NCBI GenBank assembly: GCA_033220425.1
Contig: CM065647.1
Span: 2,294,001-2,358,000 of the forward strand
DNA: 64,000 nucleotides
Source: Lepraria neglecta
Lineage: Eukaryota; Ascomycota; Lecanoromycetes; Lecanorales; Stereocaulaceae
Direction of reading: 5' to 3'
The translations under genes and the position numbers were made by a program. The notes beneath the pieces are model-generated. The model was not told the origin of the DNA, made no database searches, and saw only the letters and a program-made list of their open reading frames with translations. Numbering within the stretch: position 1 is the stretch's first letter; each line of letters starts with the position of its first letter. Below are positions 34,366 through 44,728 of the stretch, piece after piece.

Positions 34366-34635
34366 CTTCACGAAGCTTGCGAATCTAAGAGCAAGACTAC
34401 AGTCGAGCTCCTCTTCAAGAATGGGGCAGATATGACGCTGCAGGATAAGAATCAAAGGAACGCGCTTTATATAGCCTCTTTTCGTGGGAAAGAGGACATT
34501 TTCCAGCTACTACTTGCAAATGGGACTGACCTCTTCGTACCTGGTGGAGCTTACGACGTTGCACTTAATATGGCTTGCGCTGCAAATTGGCTCGATGACA
34601 TCCTGATACTGCTCGAACAAGGGGCCAGCATTTGA
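34350..34635 (+). pseudogene. Out-of-frame ankyrin tail of the NLR-like gene
   Basis: After the stop at 34347-34349 the plus strand continues to encode ankyrin sequence in a different frame: LQRTALHEACESKSKTTVELL, DKNQRNALYIASFRGKEDIFQLL and a final AYDVALNMACAANWLDDILILL ending at a TGA at 34633-34635. Compared with a normal unit, about 11 nt are missing just before (around 34340-34352). These three diverged ankyrins look like the original C-terminus. As read here they are not translated with the rest of the protein. No GT-AG intron spanning the break was found. Confidence 0.7.
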
Positions 34636-36312
34636 AGTACCGCCTGAGATATACAACAGAGCAATTAAGGCAATAAAAAACAACAAGGTAATACCATCCA
34701 AAAGCTGCGAGGCTATGGTCCAGATACTGCACGCGATAGGAGCGATGTCGAAGGAGTAAGAAGATCAGATGAGACCAAGGCTTTATTGTGTCTATCCACT
34801 TTCTATACCGCATTTCTCGATTATACCCTTTCACAGCACAATTTGAGATGGCTGCTTCTGATCGTCAGAACTATCCAGAAACAATATCACTAAGGTCTGT
34901 AGCCCTCACGCAAACGATCCATATTGCTTCTCGCTAACAAGGAGAAGTAGAAAAGAGCTTCCCCTCTTCATAATGCACAGCCAAACGGTTGAATTCCAGA
35001 CCCCAAAGTCTTGAGCCATGTTCGCTCGGAGCTACTGCCGACCTTTGCAAACGCGATAATGGCTAGACGAACCCACTCAGCCTGCAACAGGCACGTAGCA
35101 AATAAGAAGACGCTAAGATGGTGGGACAAAGGGGCCAGGGCTGTAAGCATGAGAAAGGCCGCGTGCATGCCTAGAAATCATGTTGGTGATACTGTTGCAG
35201 GACAAGTGATATCTAACACGATTTTGCAAGAATGGTTGAAGTTTGGGCAGATAGATGGAGATAAGGCAATCACATCTTGGAGCATCTTCTGCATCATGAG
35301 TCTGATGTCCATGCTTGTACGATAGAATTGTTGGCGATTGGCAATTCGCTCGACTCGTGCCCTTCGTCTATGCGTAGATATCAGAGGCATCATAGAAAGT
35401 GATGTTGTTTCCGCGAGGTGTCCCCTATTCTTTGTGACTATCGTCAAAGCTTTGGTGCTATGCAATTCCCAAATCTTCATTGCATTCACAGCCTCACGAG
35501 ATACCATGTCGATACAACCTGTGCGGAAGCGCATCATCAGACGTGCAAGAATCACGATGTTGGTTCAGGGGTGCACGGCTTTGCCGCTTCGAGAACCAGG
35601 CTACGTAAGTGGACGTATCGTCCAGACTTGAGCTCGTGTCCCGTCCCTGTGGCGTGGCTTGTCAATAGCTCAAAAAGCTAACGAACAGTAGCACGTGGAG
35701 ACACGGCACAATAGACTTTTGAACTTGCAAAGCGTAAATACGGTAACGCCACGTGAAAGATAGTAAGTTCGACCAATATGCTTTAAAATGGCGGTCTGGA
35801 ACGTGGGGGCTTAGTGTAATGAGCGAGCTTTAGCTCTTGGAGACTTGGATATAGCGGCATCAAAGGCTTTGATGATGCCCATGTGGTGAACTACGTGGTC
35901 TGCTCAATTGACGAGGTTCTTTGAGTAGTAGAGGAGTGCGTGCAGCCAAGCGAGAATATCTGCTTTGCTTTTGCCCATACTTATTGCCCATACCTATTGC
36001 CCTTCCTTTCAACGTGAGGGTGGGCGAAATGAAGAGGTGGATTTGATGATGAGAAAACAACATTGAGAAGGAAAAGGAAGGAACTTGAAGCTATTATTTG
36101 CCCTATCTGGGTATCTCATTGCATTTCAAGCAGGAGATGGTTGGAGCTAGAAAGTTGCACCGACAACAAGCTGAAGCTTCCATATACAGTGCTTCTCCAA
36201 GCATAGACTCCAAATCTTCGTAGAAAAGCAAAATACACTTCTCGATGTACACATTTCTTTTAAGCTAGCCCTTATGTAGTCATGATTGCCATACCTGACC
36301 CATCTTCTTTTA
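34636..36312. other. Intergenic region downstream of the NLR-like gene
   Basis: About 1.7 kb with short overlapping frames on both strands (for example 35178-35555 minus and 35338-35631 plus), none with a motif. The right end holds the 3' UTR of the minus-strand gene that stops at 36313. I see no terminal repeats or transposon coding. Confidence 0.4.
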
Positions 36313-38535
36313 TCAAATATACAAATTCGCCCTGAAAATATCCTCAATAGCCCTCTGCTTGACTGGCTGACCGAGGCCGAATGCCCTGTCAACCTGCTCA
36401 TTTCTGAACCACGACCGTCTCTTCTCCGCTGCACTTTGGGAGACACCTTGTCCAAGCCTGGCGCGTGCCTCTGTACTTGTCTGACTCATTTGCCTCCCAA
36501 CTCGTTCGTCGCTCTTTTGTGGTGGTGCGAATTGGCCTCTGTAGGTTGGGAAGAGTGCTGGTATTGAGGGAGCGTCTATTCTTAAGACGGGTATGGGGGT
36601 GGGTAGTTTGCCGGGTACGGTTTCTGAGTAAAGGATAGCTTTGATGGGTGCCTGTGGGCGTGAGAATAACATTGAGGATATTGATTTTCTAGACTTCTTG
36701 GGCGTTGGTGGTGGTTTGTCGTGAGGCGTGGGACTATTGGGAACACGACGAATAGGTGGAGGGACAGCAGAGTCGAAAGAGGAGGAACGGGAAGACATGG
36801 GCCTCTCCTCTACTGGGGGAGCATGGCGGTAGATAGCTGGACCGGAGTTGACATTCTCCCAAGGAATGATGTCTAAATCCAAGATGGTGGATGGCAGAGA
36901 CTCGAGATCTGCATCGTCGTCTACCAACGCCCTTGATGGCATGGATGAAGTCCTTGAGAGGACTGGAGGAAAGGTGGTTGCGTTCAGGGAGGACGTCCGT
37001 GTAGTGATGGAGAATGAAGGTGAGTGGTGGCCATTGGATGTTCTTGGTCTGAGAGGCTCATGGTGGAATTGCAGCTTTGGCGATGTAGGAGGTTGGCCGG
37101 AGGATGACTGCGTAGAGATGGAGAAGTTCGGAAAGCGGAGACTTTTAGATGTTATGGGCTTGGTGGGTTTGATGGGTTCGGACTGGGGTTGTGACGTCGG
37201 AGCGGTACCCGATGGACGAGATGATAACTGTGTAGTCACGGAAAAGGTAGATTGAAGGCTTCTGGATGTGTTTGGCCTCATGAGCTCGGGCTGGAATTCT
37301 AAAGTAGGCAATCTGGCCGATTGGCGAGAGGATGACTTGGTAAATATGGAGAAAGTATGTGAGCGAACGGGTTTGGCTGTTTTAGGCTTTATGGGGTCTG
37401 GCTGGGGTTGTGACGCTGGCGACCTTGAACGTTGACTGCTGGGTGATGACTTTGGTGGTGTGCGACGTGGGCTACGATCTGGCACAGGAGGTGGTGATTT
37501 CGTTCCTTCTAGGTGGCCCAATTGAGTCTCAAGCCTAAAGCTTTGGGCAGATTCTGGCGTTGCGGCGGCCTGTGATCTCCTTTTCTCGAGGCGGTCCAAG
37601 TGGGACTCGAGATCAAAGCTTTTGTGAGATTTTGATGTCAAGGCAACTGCTGACTTCGTCTTGTCAAGGCTGTCCAAATGCGTCCCCAGACCAAAGCTCT
37701 TTCCAGAATCTGGTGTCGCTGGGGGTGAGGGTGGGCATGTTGGAATGGAAGGCTGTGCCTCCGTTGGAGCATTCTCATGATGCGCGTGTGTCAACGAGGG
37801 CGATTGTGGATTGTTTCTTCCAGGTCTCTTGGGCCATTTGTCCCTGCTCCCTGGTCTAGATGCATTGGGTGATGACACTTGTGAAGCACGCCTTCGGGCC
37901 TTGACCTCGGAGCTGCTCCGCCAATTTGTCTGAGATGTAAATGATTGCAGACGTAGAGGGTCTTTGTCCCTGCTTCCTGGCCGGGACCCACTGGGTCGTG
38001 ACGCATGTGAAGCACACCTTCGTGCCTTAACCTCAGAGCTGCTCTGCCAATTTGTCGGAGATGTAGGTGACTCCGGAGGCTGAGGGTCGTAGATCTGTGT
38101 CTCAATTGAAGGTCTGCTGTTGCCTTCCTCTCTATGTATAGATGGTGATCGCTGACGAGGAGCAGGGTATCGAGTCTCGGAATTGGAGGACGTCTGAGGG
38201 TCTTGTGGAGGAGGGGAGGGCAGGTCTTTCGGAGCGTAAATTTGTGTCTCGGCCGAAGAGCTATTGCGAAGGAGCGGTGGTGGTAGTGTACGGGAAGGGG
38301 GTTCATCTGAGGAATCGATACGGAGCCTGTTCGAAGGCTTGGACTGCGGTGCGGTGTTGTTCAATCTGATGAATTGAGCAGAGGACCTTGGTGACCTGTC
38401 AGTAGGCTTGACAGATCTAGAAGCACCAGTCCGTGATGCTTGAGGGCGATCGCAGTTGATGAGACCACAAGACTCATAGTGAGAGAGAACAAGTGCGTGA
38501 GAGTACTTGTTGGGCATGGCGACACAATGAGACAA
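36313..38535 (-). CDS. Ser/Pro-rich disordered protein with internal repeats
   Basis: A single exon of 740 codons. The composition is dominated by Ser, Pro, Arg and Thr, so most of the chain is likely disordered. Three kinds of diverged internal repeat are visible: two copies of TNWxSSSEVKARRxAS...SRPGSRDK, three copies of KSFxLxxHLDxLxK-type sequence, and four copies of an xFSIxTxSSS...PxxSxxLQFxPEPxRPxTS unit. The C-terminus seems more conserved-like: SDERVGRQMSQTSTEARARLGQ, then EKRRSWFRNEQVDRAFGLGQ, then QRAIEDIFRANLYI. The N-terminus has three Cys within the first 30 residues. I do not recognise a family. The first Met is used; the second, six residues later, is an alternative. Confidence 0.75.
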   Translation of the reverse strand: MSHCVAMPNKYSHALVLSHYESCGLINCDRPQASRTGASRSVKPTDRSPRSSAQFIRLNNTAPQSKPSNRLRIDSSDEPPSRTLPPPLLRNSSSAETQIYAPKDLPSPPPQDPQTSSNSETRYPAPRQRSPSIHREEGNSRPSIETQIYDPQPPESPTSPTNWQSSSEVKARRCASHASRPSGSRPGSRDKDPLRLQSFTSQTNWRSSSEVKARRRASQVSSPNASRPGSRDKWPKRPGRNNPQSPSLTHAHHENAPTEAQPSIPTCPPSPPATPDSGKSFGLGTHLDSLDKTKSAVALTSKSHKSFDLESHLDRLEKRRSQAAATPESAQSFRLETQLGHLEGTKSPPPVPDRSPRRTPPKSSPSSQRSRSPASQPQPDPIKPKTAKPVRSHTFSIFTKSSSRQSARLPTLEFQPELMRPNTSRSLQSTFSVTTQLSSRPSGTAPTSQPQSEPIKPTKPITSKSLRFPNFSISTQSSSGQPPTSPKLQFHHEPLRPRTSNGHHSPSFSITTRTSSLNATTFPPVLSRTSSMPSRALVDDDADLESLPSTILDLDIIPWENVNSGPAIYRHAPPVEERPMSSRSSSFDSAVPPPIRRVPNSPTPHDKPPPTPKKSRKSISSMLFSRPQAPIKAILYSETVPGKLPTPIPVLRIDAPSIPALFPTYRGQFAPPQKSDERVGRQMSQTSTEARARLGQGVSQSAAEKRRSWFRNEQVDRAFGLGQPVKQRAIEDIFRANLYI

Positions 38536-39132
38536 TAGGAGAGCAACGAGAGTCCGGGGAGATCAAACGAAAAAGAGTTGTTTCAAACCTGTAGCATTAT
38601 GGTGGTAAACACAGTGAAGTGCCGGAAGACGTGAGCAGCAGCAGGGCACTTGTCGGCGACCTGCTTTCATGACCTGTCAATTTCCACCCCCTAGTCTTGG
38701 TATTGAAGTTAACCGCACGATGCTTGGCTTGCCAATTGCCGACACGTGGGGTGTGAAGAATATCTTCAGGGTCTCGTCGACCGAAACGGCGATGAAAAAG
38801 AGTTTGGACAAGGACATGGGATGCAAGTAATGACGCTTCTTGATCGTTACAACGCCACGGACCGAGTCTCTGATCTCAAGGCCAATCATTCTTCTTCATT
38901 ACTTGGCAATGGCATAGATCATCGCATCATTTGCTTCGTTTTGAACCTTGAAACATTCGTGTCGTCGTTGTCCCCACGAGGCCGAGATTAACAGTCGTTG
39001 TTTGTTCTCTAAGCGTGCCAGCCCAGCTCTTGGGTTCCGCCATAGCCCTTGGCGCTATAACCTTCCTAGAGATTGTGCCATTTTGTCACAATTGCGTGGT
39101 CTAGAACGTCCCTCCATTGTTATTTTGTCAGG
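38536..39132. other. Divergent promoter region before the RUS-family gene
   Basis: Start codons at 38535 (minus) and 39133 (plus) face away from each other, so both promoters should lie here. Short frames on both strands have no motif. Confidence 0.45.
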
Positions 39133-41413
39133 ATGGAAGATCACATCATTGAGACGGACGAGGCTGGCATTGAGACAGCTACATACGTCTGCTCCGATGG
39201 AGACCGCAGGATTGACATTATCGTAAATGCACCTCTTGCTGCACCTCACGCGTGACAAAAAAAAAAGTCGGAATGGGCAAGATCATATCAGGGGTCCGCC
39301 AGTCAAAGTTCTGTGGCACTTCTATCGACGCCAGAGTCGAGAATGTCATGGGTTCGAATGGGAATCCAACATCGTGGCTCAATTCCGGCTTGTTTTGCCA
39401 TTCGCGAGGTGCATCTTGCTCGAACTTGGCTTACGATGTATACAGAGACCAGAGAAGAAAAGTAGTCTATGGGCCCAATTACTCGCAATCTTCTTGCCTG
39501 CAGGTTATCCGAACAGCGTGACTGATGATTATATGTGGTATGACCTTTTCTACGAGCTATCGTTCAGACCATGATCTGGCTTTTTTGGACTGACTCACAG
39601 CAATTAGGTATCAGATCTATGTAAGACCATCTATACAAAACCACGTCCTCATCCTTCCCGCCAATGCATTTCCCAGGACTCCTTGCAAGCATTCTCGAGC
39701 TCAATTGCAGGCCTACTGTCTTCTAGAGCTGTCCTCGAAGGTATCTCTTTCTTCCCCAGAAAACTGAGGCGGACCTGACTTATAAGACCTGCAGGAGTTG
39801 GCGTCGGCGATGCATCCGCTTCACCTACCGCTGCACTCCTCCTTTCTGTGCTCCAAGACAGCATGGGTAGGATAGCCACGATCCTCTTCGCACATAGGCT
39901 TGGCACCTCGCTGGAGCCTGAGTGTAAGATGTATAGACTTGCTGCAGACGTCTTCAACGACACGGCTATGGTCCTCGATTGCTTGTCACCAGCATTCCCT
40001 AAAGTGCCAAGGGTAATCCTGCTCAGCTTCTCGAGTGTCCTTCGAGCCTTGTGCGGTGTTGCAGCTGGCAGTTCTAAAGCTAGTCTTAGCGCTCATTTTG
40101 CGAAATGGGGGAACCTAGGGGAACTGAATGCTGTAAGTAACTCTCTCTTTGTCACTGGTATTTGTTGTTGGTGGAGAAGATTCTTGTTTGTCGGTCTTTG
40201 CCCTCGGCAGCCCGTTTGGAAATACAGCAGGAAAGCTGCCAAGCTACATGGCAATTTCGCGTGACGATACCCTCGAAGCTCGGCAGATAGCAGCTTTCGG
40301 AAGCAGACTTCAGGTCAGTCTATGCTCTACTGCAGCATGGCTACAGCCTAACTTTTCGGCATTACAACCCAGAATGTGGCAGATCGCAGCTTTGAGTAGC
40401 AGACTACTGTTCATTCTGTGCTCTGCCGAAGTACGTTAGCAGCCGACTATGCGCCAAGAAACCTGTACCTGTGCTTAATTGCAAACACTCCAGCGGCTGA
40501 GATTGCCTCCTTTTTGACAATTTGCCCGACAAATGGCAGAGCTTGCTCGCATTTGCATAGCTGATGGAACTTTACACTGATTGTTGAACAGAAGGACTCG
40601 AGCCAGGAAACAGTAATTTCGCTACTGGGTATGTTGGTAAGTTACTTGCGGTATTTCAAGGATGTGATGCTGAAGGCTGTGCAGGCAGGAAGCCTTCTTG
40701 TCGCATACGTCTCATCCCCAATGGCTACGTGGACATGTCTCGTGATGCTCATTTCCATCCATTTGGCGACGAACCATGCTGCGGTTAGATCCGTCAAAAT
40801 GCATAGCCTGAACCGGCAAAGAGCCAATATTGTTCTGTCAAACTTATTGCATGATAAGAAAGCACTGACACCGGCGAAGGTATGCCTTGAAGAGCGCATC
40901 TTTGAGTGGGATGGTGTACTGCGATGGCGAGGCTCGGTTCCCATTGCAAAAGCAAGAATAGGGGTATCTCTGCGGAGTCTTTTGAGTAGCCTGGAGCCAG
41001 CGCATGATGTGACAGGCGCCATTAGTGATATCAATTTCGTTCTCCAGCGCTTGACAAGGATTTACGAACGGGAGGATTTCCTCATGTGGTATGATGCAAG
41101 CAGAAAAATGGCATACATCGTCCTCAAAGAGCAAGCTTCACCCCGAACTCAGCTGAAGGCTTGGGCCCTTGCCTTGTGGGTCGCTAACCGCCTGGAGGAT
41201 GGAGATGCGACAAGCGCAACAGTTGATAAGATTCTTGAATTGATTGAATCATCATTGATGGAGATATCTAATCAATGGGCTGAACTCACCGAGCGTATTA
41301 AAGCTGCTGGATGGGAAATTGACATCGCGAATCTGGAGACCACCTCGGCAACACGAATTCGCCTTCATGCAGAAGGCAAAAGTCAAATAATTAAGCATGA
41401 TAGAGCCGCTTGA
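39133..41413 (+). CDS. RUS (root UVB sensitive / DUF647) family protein
   Basis: Seven exons (39133-39222, 39446-39537, 39608-39620, 39677-39740, 39795-40132, 40592-40636, 40685-41413) give 456 aa with consistent phases. Diagnostic blocks: FLPAGYPNSVTDDYMWYQIYD, SLQAFSSSIAGLLSSRAVLEG, FAHRLGTSLEPECKMYRL, FNDTAMVLDCLSPAFPK, SSVLRALCGVAAGSSKASL, WGNLGELNAKDSSQET, and later NRQRANIVLS and EWDGVLRW. The glycine-rich middle with hydrophobic stretches (GSLLVAYVSSPMATW, MLISIHLATN) suggests membrane association. In plants RUS proteins act in vitamin B6 and auxin-related signalling; the fungal role is not known to me. The third exon is only 13 nt. The first intron (223 nt) and fifth intron (459 nt) are far longer than others in the window. 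Confidence 0.92.
40133..40591 (+). other. Unusually long RUS-gene intron with internal repeat
   Basis: The intron starts GTAAGT and ends TGAACAG. It contains two diverged direct copies of about 58 nt, starting near 40282 and 40378 (GGCAGATAGCAGCTTTCGG and GGCAGATCGCAGCTTTGAG). The copies are about 96 nt apart. No ORF of note or convincing snoRNA boxes were found in it. Confidence 0.55.
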
Positions 41414-43182
41414 GAGAGGGACATTAGCTTGAAGACTGATCTACGGTTGGACCACGGCTCAACCAACACCGAGAGACAGCGGCATCCCATGGCCCAAAGT
41501 CTAGGACCACCACTTTCGGACATGATGATCGTCATCGCGGCAATGTTATCACAAATTTATAAGCGACCTTGATGAGACGTGGGAGGACAAGGGTGTGCCT
41601 TCTCAAAGAGGAAGGATTCGAGAAGTCGGTCTAGAAGTTTTTGGCTCGGAAGCCCGACGGTAATTGGTTTAGATCACTGAGGCAAACAAAACCTTAGATG
41701 AAATGACGTAAGTGCGGCGAAAGTGGCAGCGGTACTGTCTATCCAGACCGCACAAAGCCCACAGGCGCGCGTGGTTGGCACTATCTTGTCGTACATTTAT
41801 GCGCAGGAATTGGGTATCGTGGATCTACCGATCTAAGGGAGCCAGACTCGCATGAGTCGCAAGCCGCCAGGCTCGCTCTTCCAATCTAGCGGGCCTGTAA
41901 AAGCGGCGCACTCAAAATACCCTTAATCCGCCAATCCTGGTAATCCTGCCTGACTCAGGAGAGAGTGGGGTTTTCGGCTCGAGCCTGGCGTAGGTCCACA
42001 AATTCTCCGAGAAAACGTCTCGAAAGAGAATTTTCGTTTGGAGTTGGCGGAGCCGTTTGAGGACCAGTATCATTGATCAACTTCTCGTGTCGCCAATAGT
42101 ACAGGCTCTTTGCCGAAGGGTACATAGATGGTGGTGGCTTGTGCTTCTGACAACTGGAGCGATTCGAGTCATTCGCGGCCTTTCCTAGGCAGCTGCCCTT
42201 GGATCTTCACCGTGACTAGCGCTGCTTTCAAGGTTTGCTCCAGAGAAGACTAGGAATAATAATCAATTTCTGTTGCCGCCAACGGCCAGTGTCGCTAAGA
42301 GTAGAATCGGGAAGTGATGGCGTTTGCTGGGATTATGTTGAGTGCAGGCCCCATAGTGATCCAAGCAGTTGGGCCGTAGTGAACTCATGTGATTTGAGTC
42401 GGAGGTACAGCCAGCAGGGCTCCTCACAAGCGGTGATTTGTTACTTAAATGTTGTTAGCGCTTTTCCAAAGCTTCTAGCGGCCTTCTACGCCTTCGAGAA
42501 GCCCAGGGTTCCCACTCGCCGTCCACTATAATATTAGTCAGTCTCTGCCCTTCTCCTCACACCGTCACCTGAGTCGCATTCACGACTCATTCCTCTCCAG
42601 TACATACCTCTCTTTCTGGATTACCAATAATACATTGAGCGATTTCTTACGCTCCTTCTACCCTCGTTGCATACAAATATCCATTCTTCCGCCTTGCAGC
42701 AAATTTGCCCGTTTCCAACCAAACGTACGCCACCAAAATCGCCTACCTTCCTTACAATCAGATCCTGATTCACATTCTGCAGCCTTCCGCCTTTCCCGCC
42801 TGCCTATGACATCTTAACTTCCCAGTGAAAGAGAAGGGTACACCCGACAACGGCACCCCAGGATACCTGCTGAATGTGATCAAGCACAAGTTGACCAGGC
42901 CAACGTTGCAAGATTACCAACCCAAGATTGAGCAGCAATAAAGCGCGCAAACACCAATTCTGCTCGGGTCTCTCCTGCCAGTACCTTGACGTCTCGTGGC
43001 CGACGACCTATGAGGTACTCTCTAACTCTAAAAAACTTTCCTCGACAACTTCGAGGTATCCCGGCATCGTGGCTCGACCGGACATACCCATATCATACCG
43101 TCGGGTTCGAAGCTTTTCGCAGAAAAGAAAGGCATCAGGACACGAACGAACAGGGTCCAGAATACGGGATTGGAAGCGCGCC
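41414..43182. other. Intergenic region upstream of the RGS gene
   Basis: 1.8 kb. The left half has almost no open frames. The right half, about 42540-43182, is rich in C/T, as is usual for fungal leaders. It is open in the RGS frame from 42928 without an ATG, so a 5' intron or long leader is likely. No repeats or RNA genes were recognised. Confidence 0.45.
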
Positions 43183-44235
43183 ATGATCCGCCGGAAACCT
43201 GAGACAGCCCGACCATCGTATCTCTCTACACCTCCACCGGAAACTTCACCTCGTTCTTCTGTCGTCGTCTCAGACTGGGACGCTGACGACGAAGAGACGA
43301 TGTCAATGGAAGACGTTAGATCTTCACGACCACCTAGCGTTGCTGTCGATGACTGCAACGAAGGACAATATTACCCGCAACGGCCCACCCTCCCCGATGT
43401 CCTCTCAAACTCTGCACCGCCGCCATGGACACTCAGTGCATTTACTGCCTACCTCTCTCAGAACCACTGCTTAGAAAATCTCGAGTTCACCATGGATGCT
43501 GAGCGATACCGGGAAAAATACGAGTCATCGAACAAAGGATCGAGACAACCAACCCTCGAAGAAGCTAGATACACCAGAATGCTCTGGCAGCGCCTCATTG
43601 ACGCCTACATAATACCAGACGGGCCACGGGAAATCAACATTCCCAGCAATGTACGCGACACACTACTATCACTACCTAACAACACCACCCCACCAGAACC
43701 GGAAGAGTTGGAGAGCGCGGTTAAAATAATCTACAACCTCATGGAGGAGTCTGTATTGATATCTTTTCTCAATGAGGTTCCACCGTCAGGGCATCACAAC
43801 TCAAGTCAGAGTCGACAGAAGTCGTCGGGGGTAAAATCCCGAAGAAGAGGCGACTCCGACAGCTCGAACGAGAAACCTTCAGGGAGGAGCAAGTCTCGCA
43901 GACGGGCATCCCCTACATCTTCTCTCGACGTCCCGTACTCAGGAGACCGATCCGACCCAACAGGCCGCCTGACGCCAATGCCTGGCTATGCACGGGGCAC
44001 TCGAGCATCTAGTCATACTTCAGGTGGAGATCCGGAATCAATGACAGATGACTCAAACAGTGCCTCGAGTCCGGGCAGAGAGCCCATGACACCACCCAAT
44101 ACACCTCCCTCAAGCGATTTTGGCGGGCACAGCCCCAGAAGTCGAAATGACAATACGTGGAAGAAGATGCTAGGGTGGAAGAAGAGGTCGAGCAACGGAA
44201 TGAGGGACAGTCGATTTCCAACCATTGAGGACTGA
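43183..44235 (+). CDS. RGS-domain protein (RgsB-like regulator of G-protein signalling)
   Basis: One exon of 350 aa from the first ATG in frame (MIRRKPETARPSYLSTPPPE). The RGS domain covers about residues 67-205: PTLPDVLSNSAPPPWTLSAF, TAYLSQNHCLENLEFTMDAERY, RMLWQRLIDAYIIPDGPREI, and ELESAVKIIYNLMEESVLISFL. The C-terminal third is Ser/Arg-rich and ends with a basic WKKMLGWKKR motif before RFPTIED, which may aid membrane contact (inference). RGS proteins speed GTP hydrolysis by G-alpha subunits and so damp GPCR signalling that controls growth, conidiation and nutrient sensing. The subgroup name is from memory and should be checked by phylogeny. Confidence 0.9.
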   Translation: MIRRKPETARPSYLSTPPPETSPRSSVVVSDWDADDEETMSMEDVRSSRPPSVAVDDCNEGQYYPQRPTLPDVLSNSAPPPWTLSAFTAYLSQNHCLENLEFTMDAERYREKYESSNKGSRQPTLEEARYTRMLWQRLIDAYIIPDGPREINIPSNVRDTLLSLPNNTTPPEPEELESAVKIIYNLMEESVLISFLNEVPPSGHHNSSQSRQKSSGVKSRRRGDSDSSNEKPSGRSKSRRRASPTSSLDVPYSGDRSDPTGRLTPMPGYARGTRASSHTSGGDPESMTDDSNSASSPGREPMTPPNTPPSSDFGGHSPRSRNDNTWKKMLGWKKRSSNGMRDSRFPTIED

Positions 44236-44704
44236 AACGACAACCTACGTCCCGCCTTCTCCCGCTCTCTTACTCCGCCACAACACCGCCGCCATCAACA
44301 TCACCAATCACCATAACCCCACACAAACACCATTAAACTCCTTACACGACCTGCGTTTGCCTTCGTTCATAGCGGCATAGGTTCTCTCATGTCCCGTATT
44401 GCATAGCACACAGCGAATGTGCAAAAGGCGTTAGAATGAGTCAAATCTTATGCATCAACGGCTGCAGAACTCTCGACGGGATGCACCTTAGGTCCTATGT
44501 TCCGCCATCGCGCTGGTCGCCTCTACACTAAGGTTCGCATTGGGCATCCATGCAGCATGGCATTGCATTAGCTTACGATATACCATTTGGTTTGCTGCAG
44601 CGCTTCATTGTACATATTACCCGATATACTTAACTCTCACGACCTGCTACGAAATATAGACATTTAAGATACCTCAATCCTTCTACCAAGCTACTATACT
44701 CTTT

Positions 44705-44728
44705 CCTCTCTCTCTCTCTCTCTCTCAC
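44705..44728. repeat. (CT)n microsatellite
   Basis: A run of CT dinucleotides, about eleven units, lies 470 bp after the RGS stop codon. No function is apparent. Confidence 0.85.

Noticed and set aside
34968-35681. Several overlapping 66-125 codon frames on both strands after the NLR-like gene
   Set aside because: They interleave on both strands, have no motif and no plausible intron chain; probably chance.
39330-39372. GGTTCGAATGGG-like T-arm motif in the first RUS intron, suggesting a tRNA
   Set aside because: The base after the TTCGAAT loop does not pair as a T-stem requires, and no matching D-arm, anticodon arm or acceptor stem is present on either strand.
40133-40591. Possible C/D box snoRNA in the 459-nt intron
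   Set aside because: C-like (GTGACGA) and D-like (CTGA) boxes occur but are too far apart, with no terminal stem.
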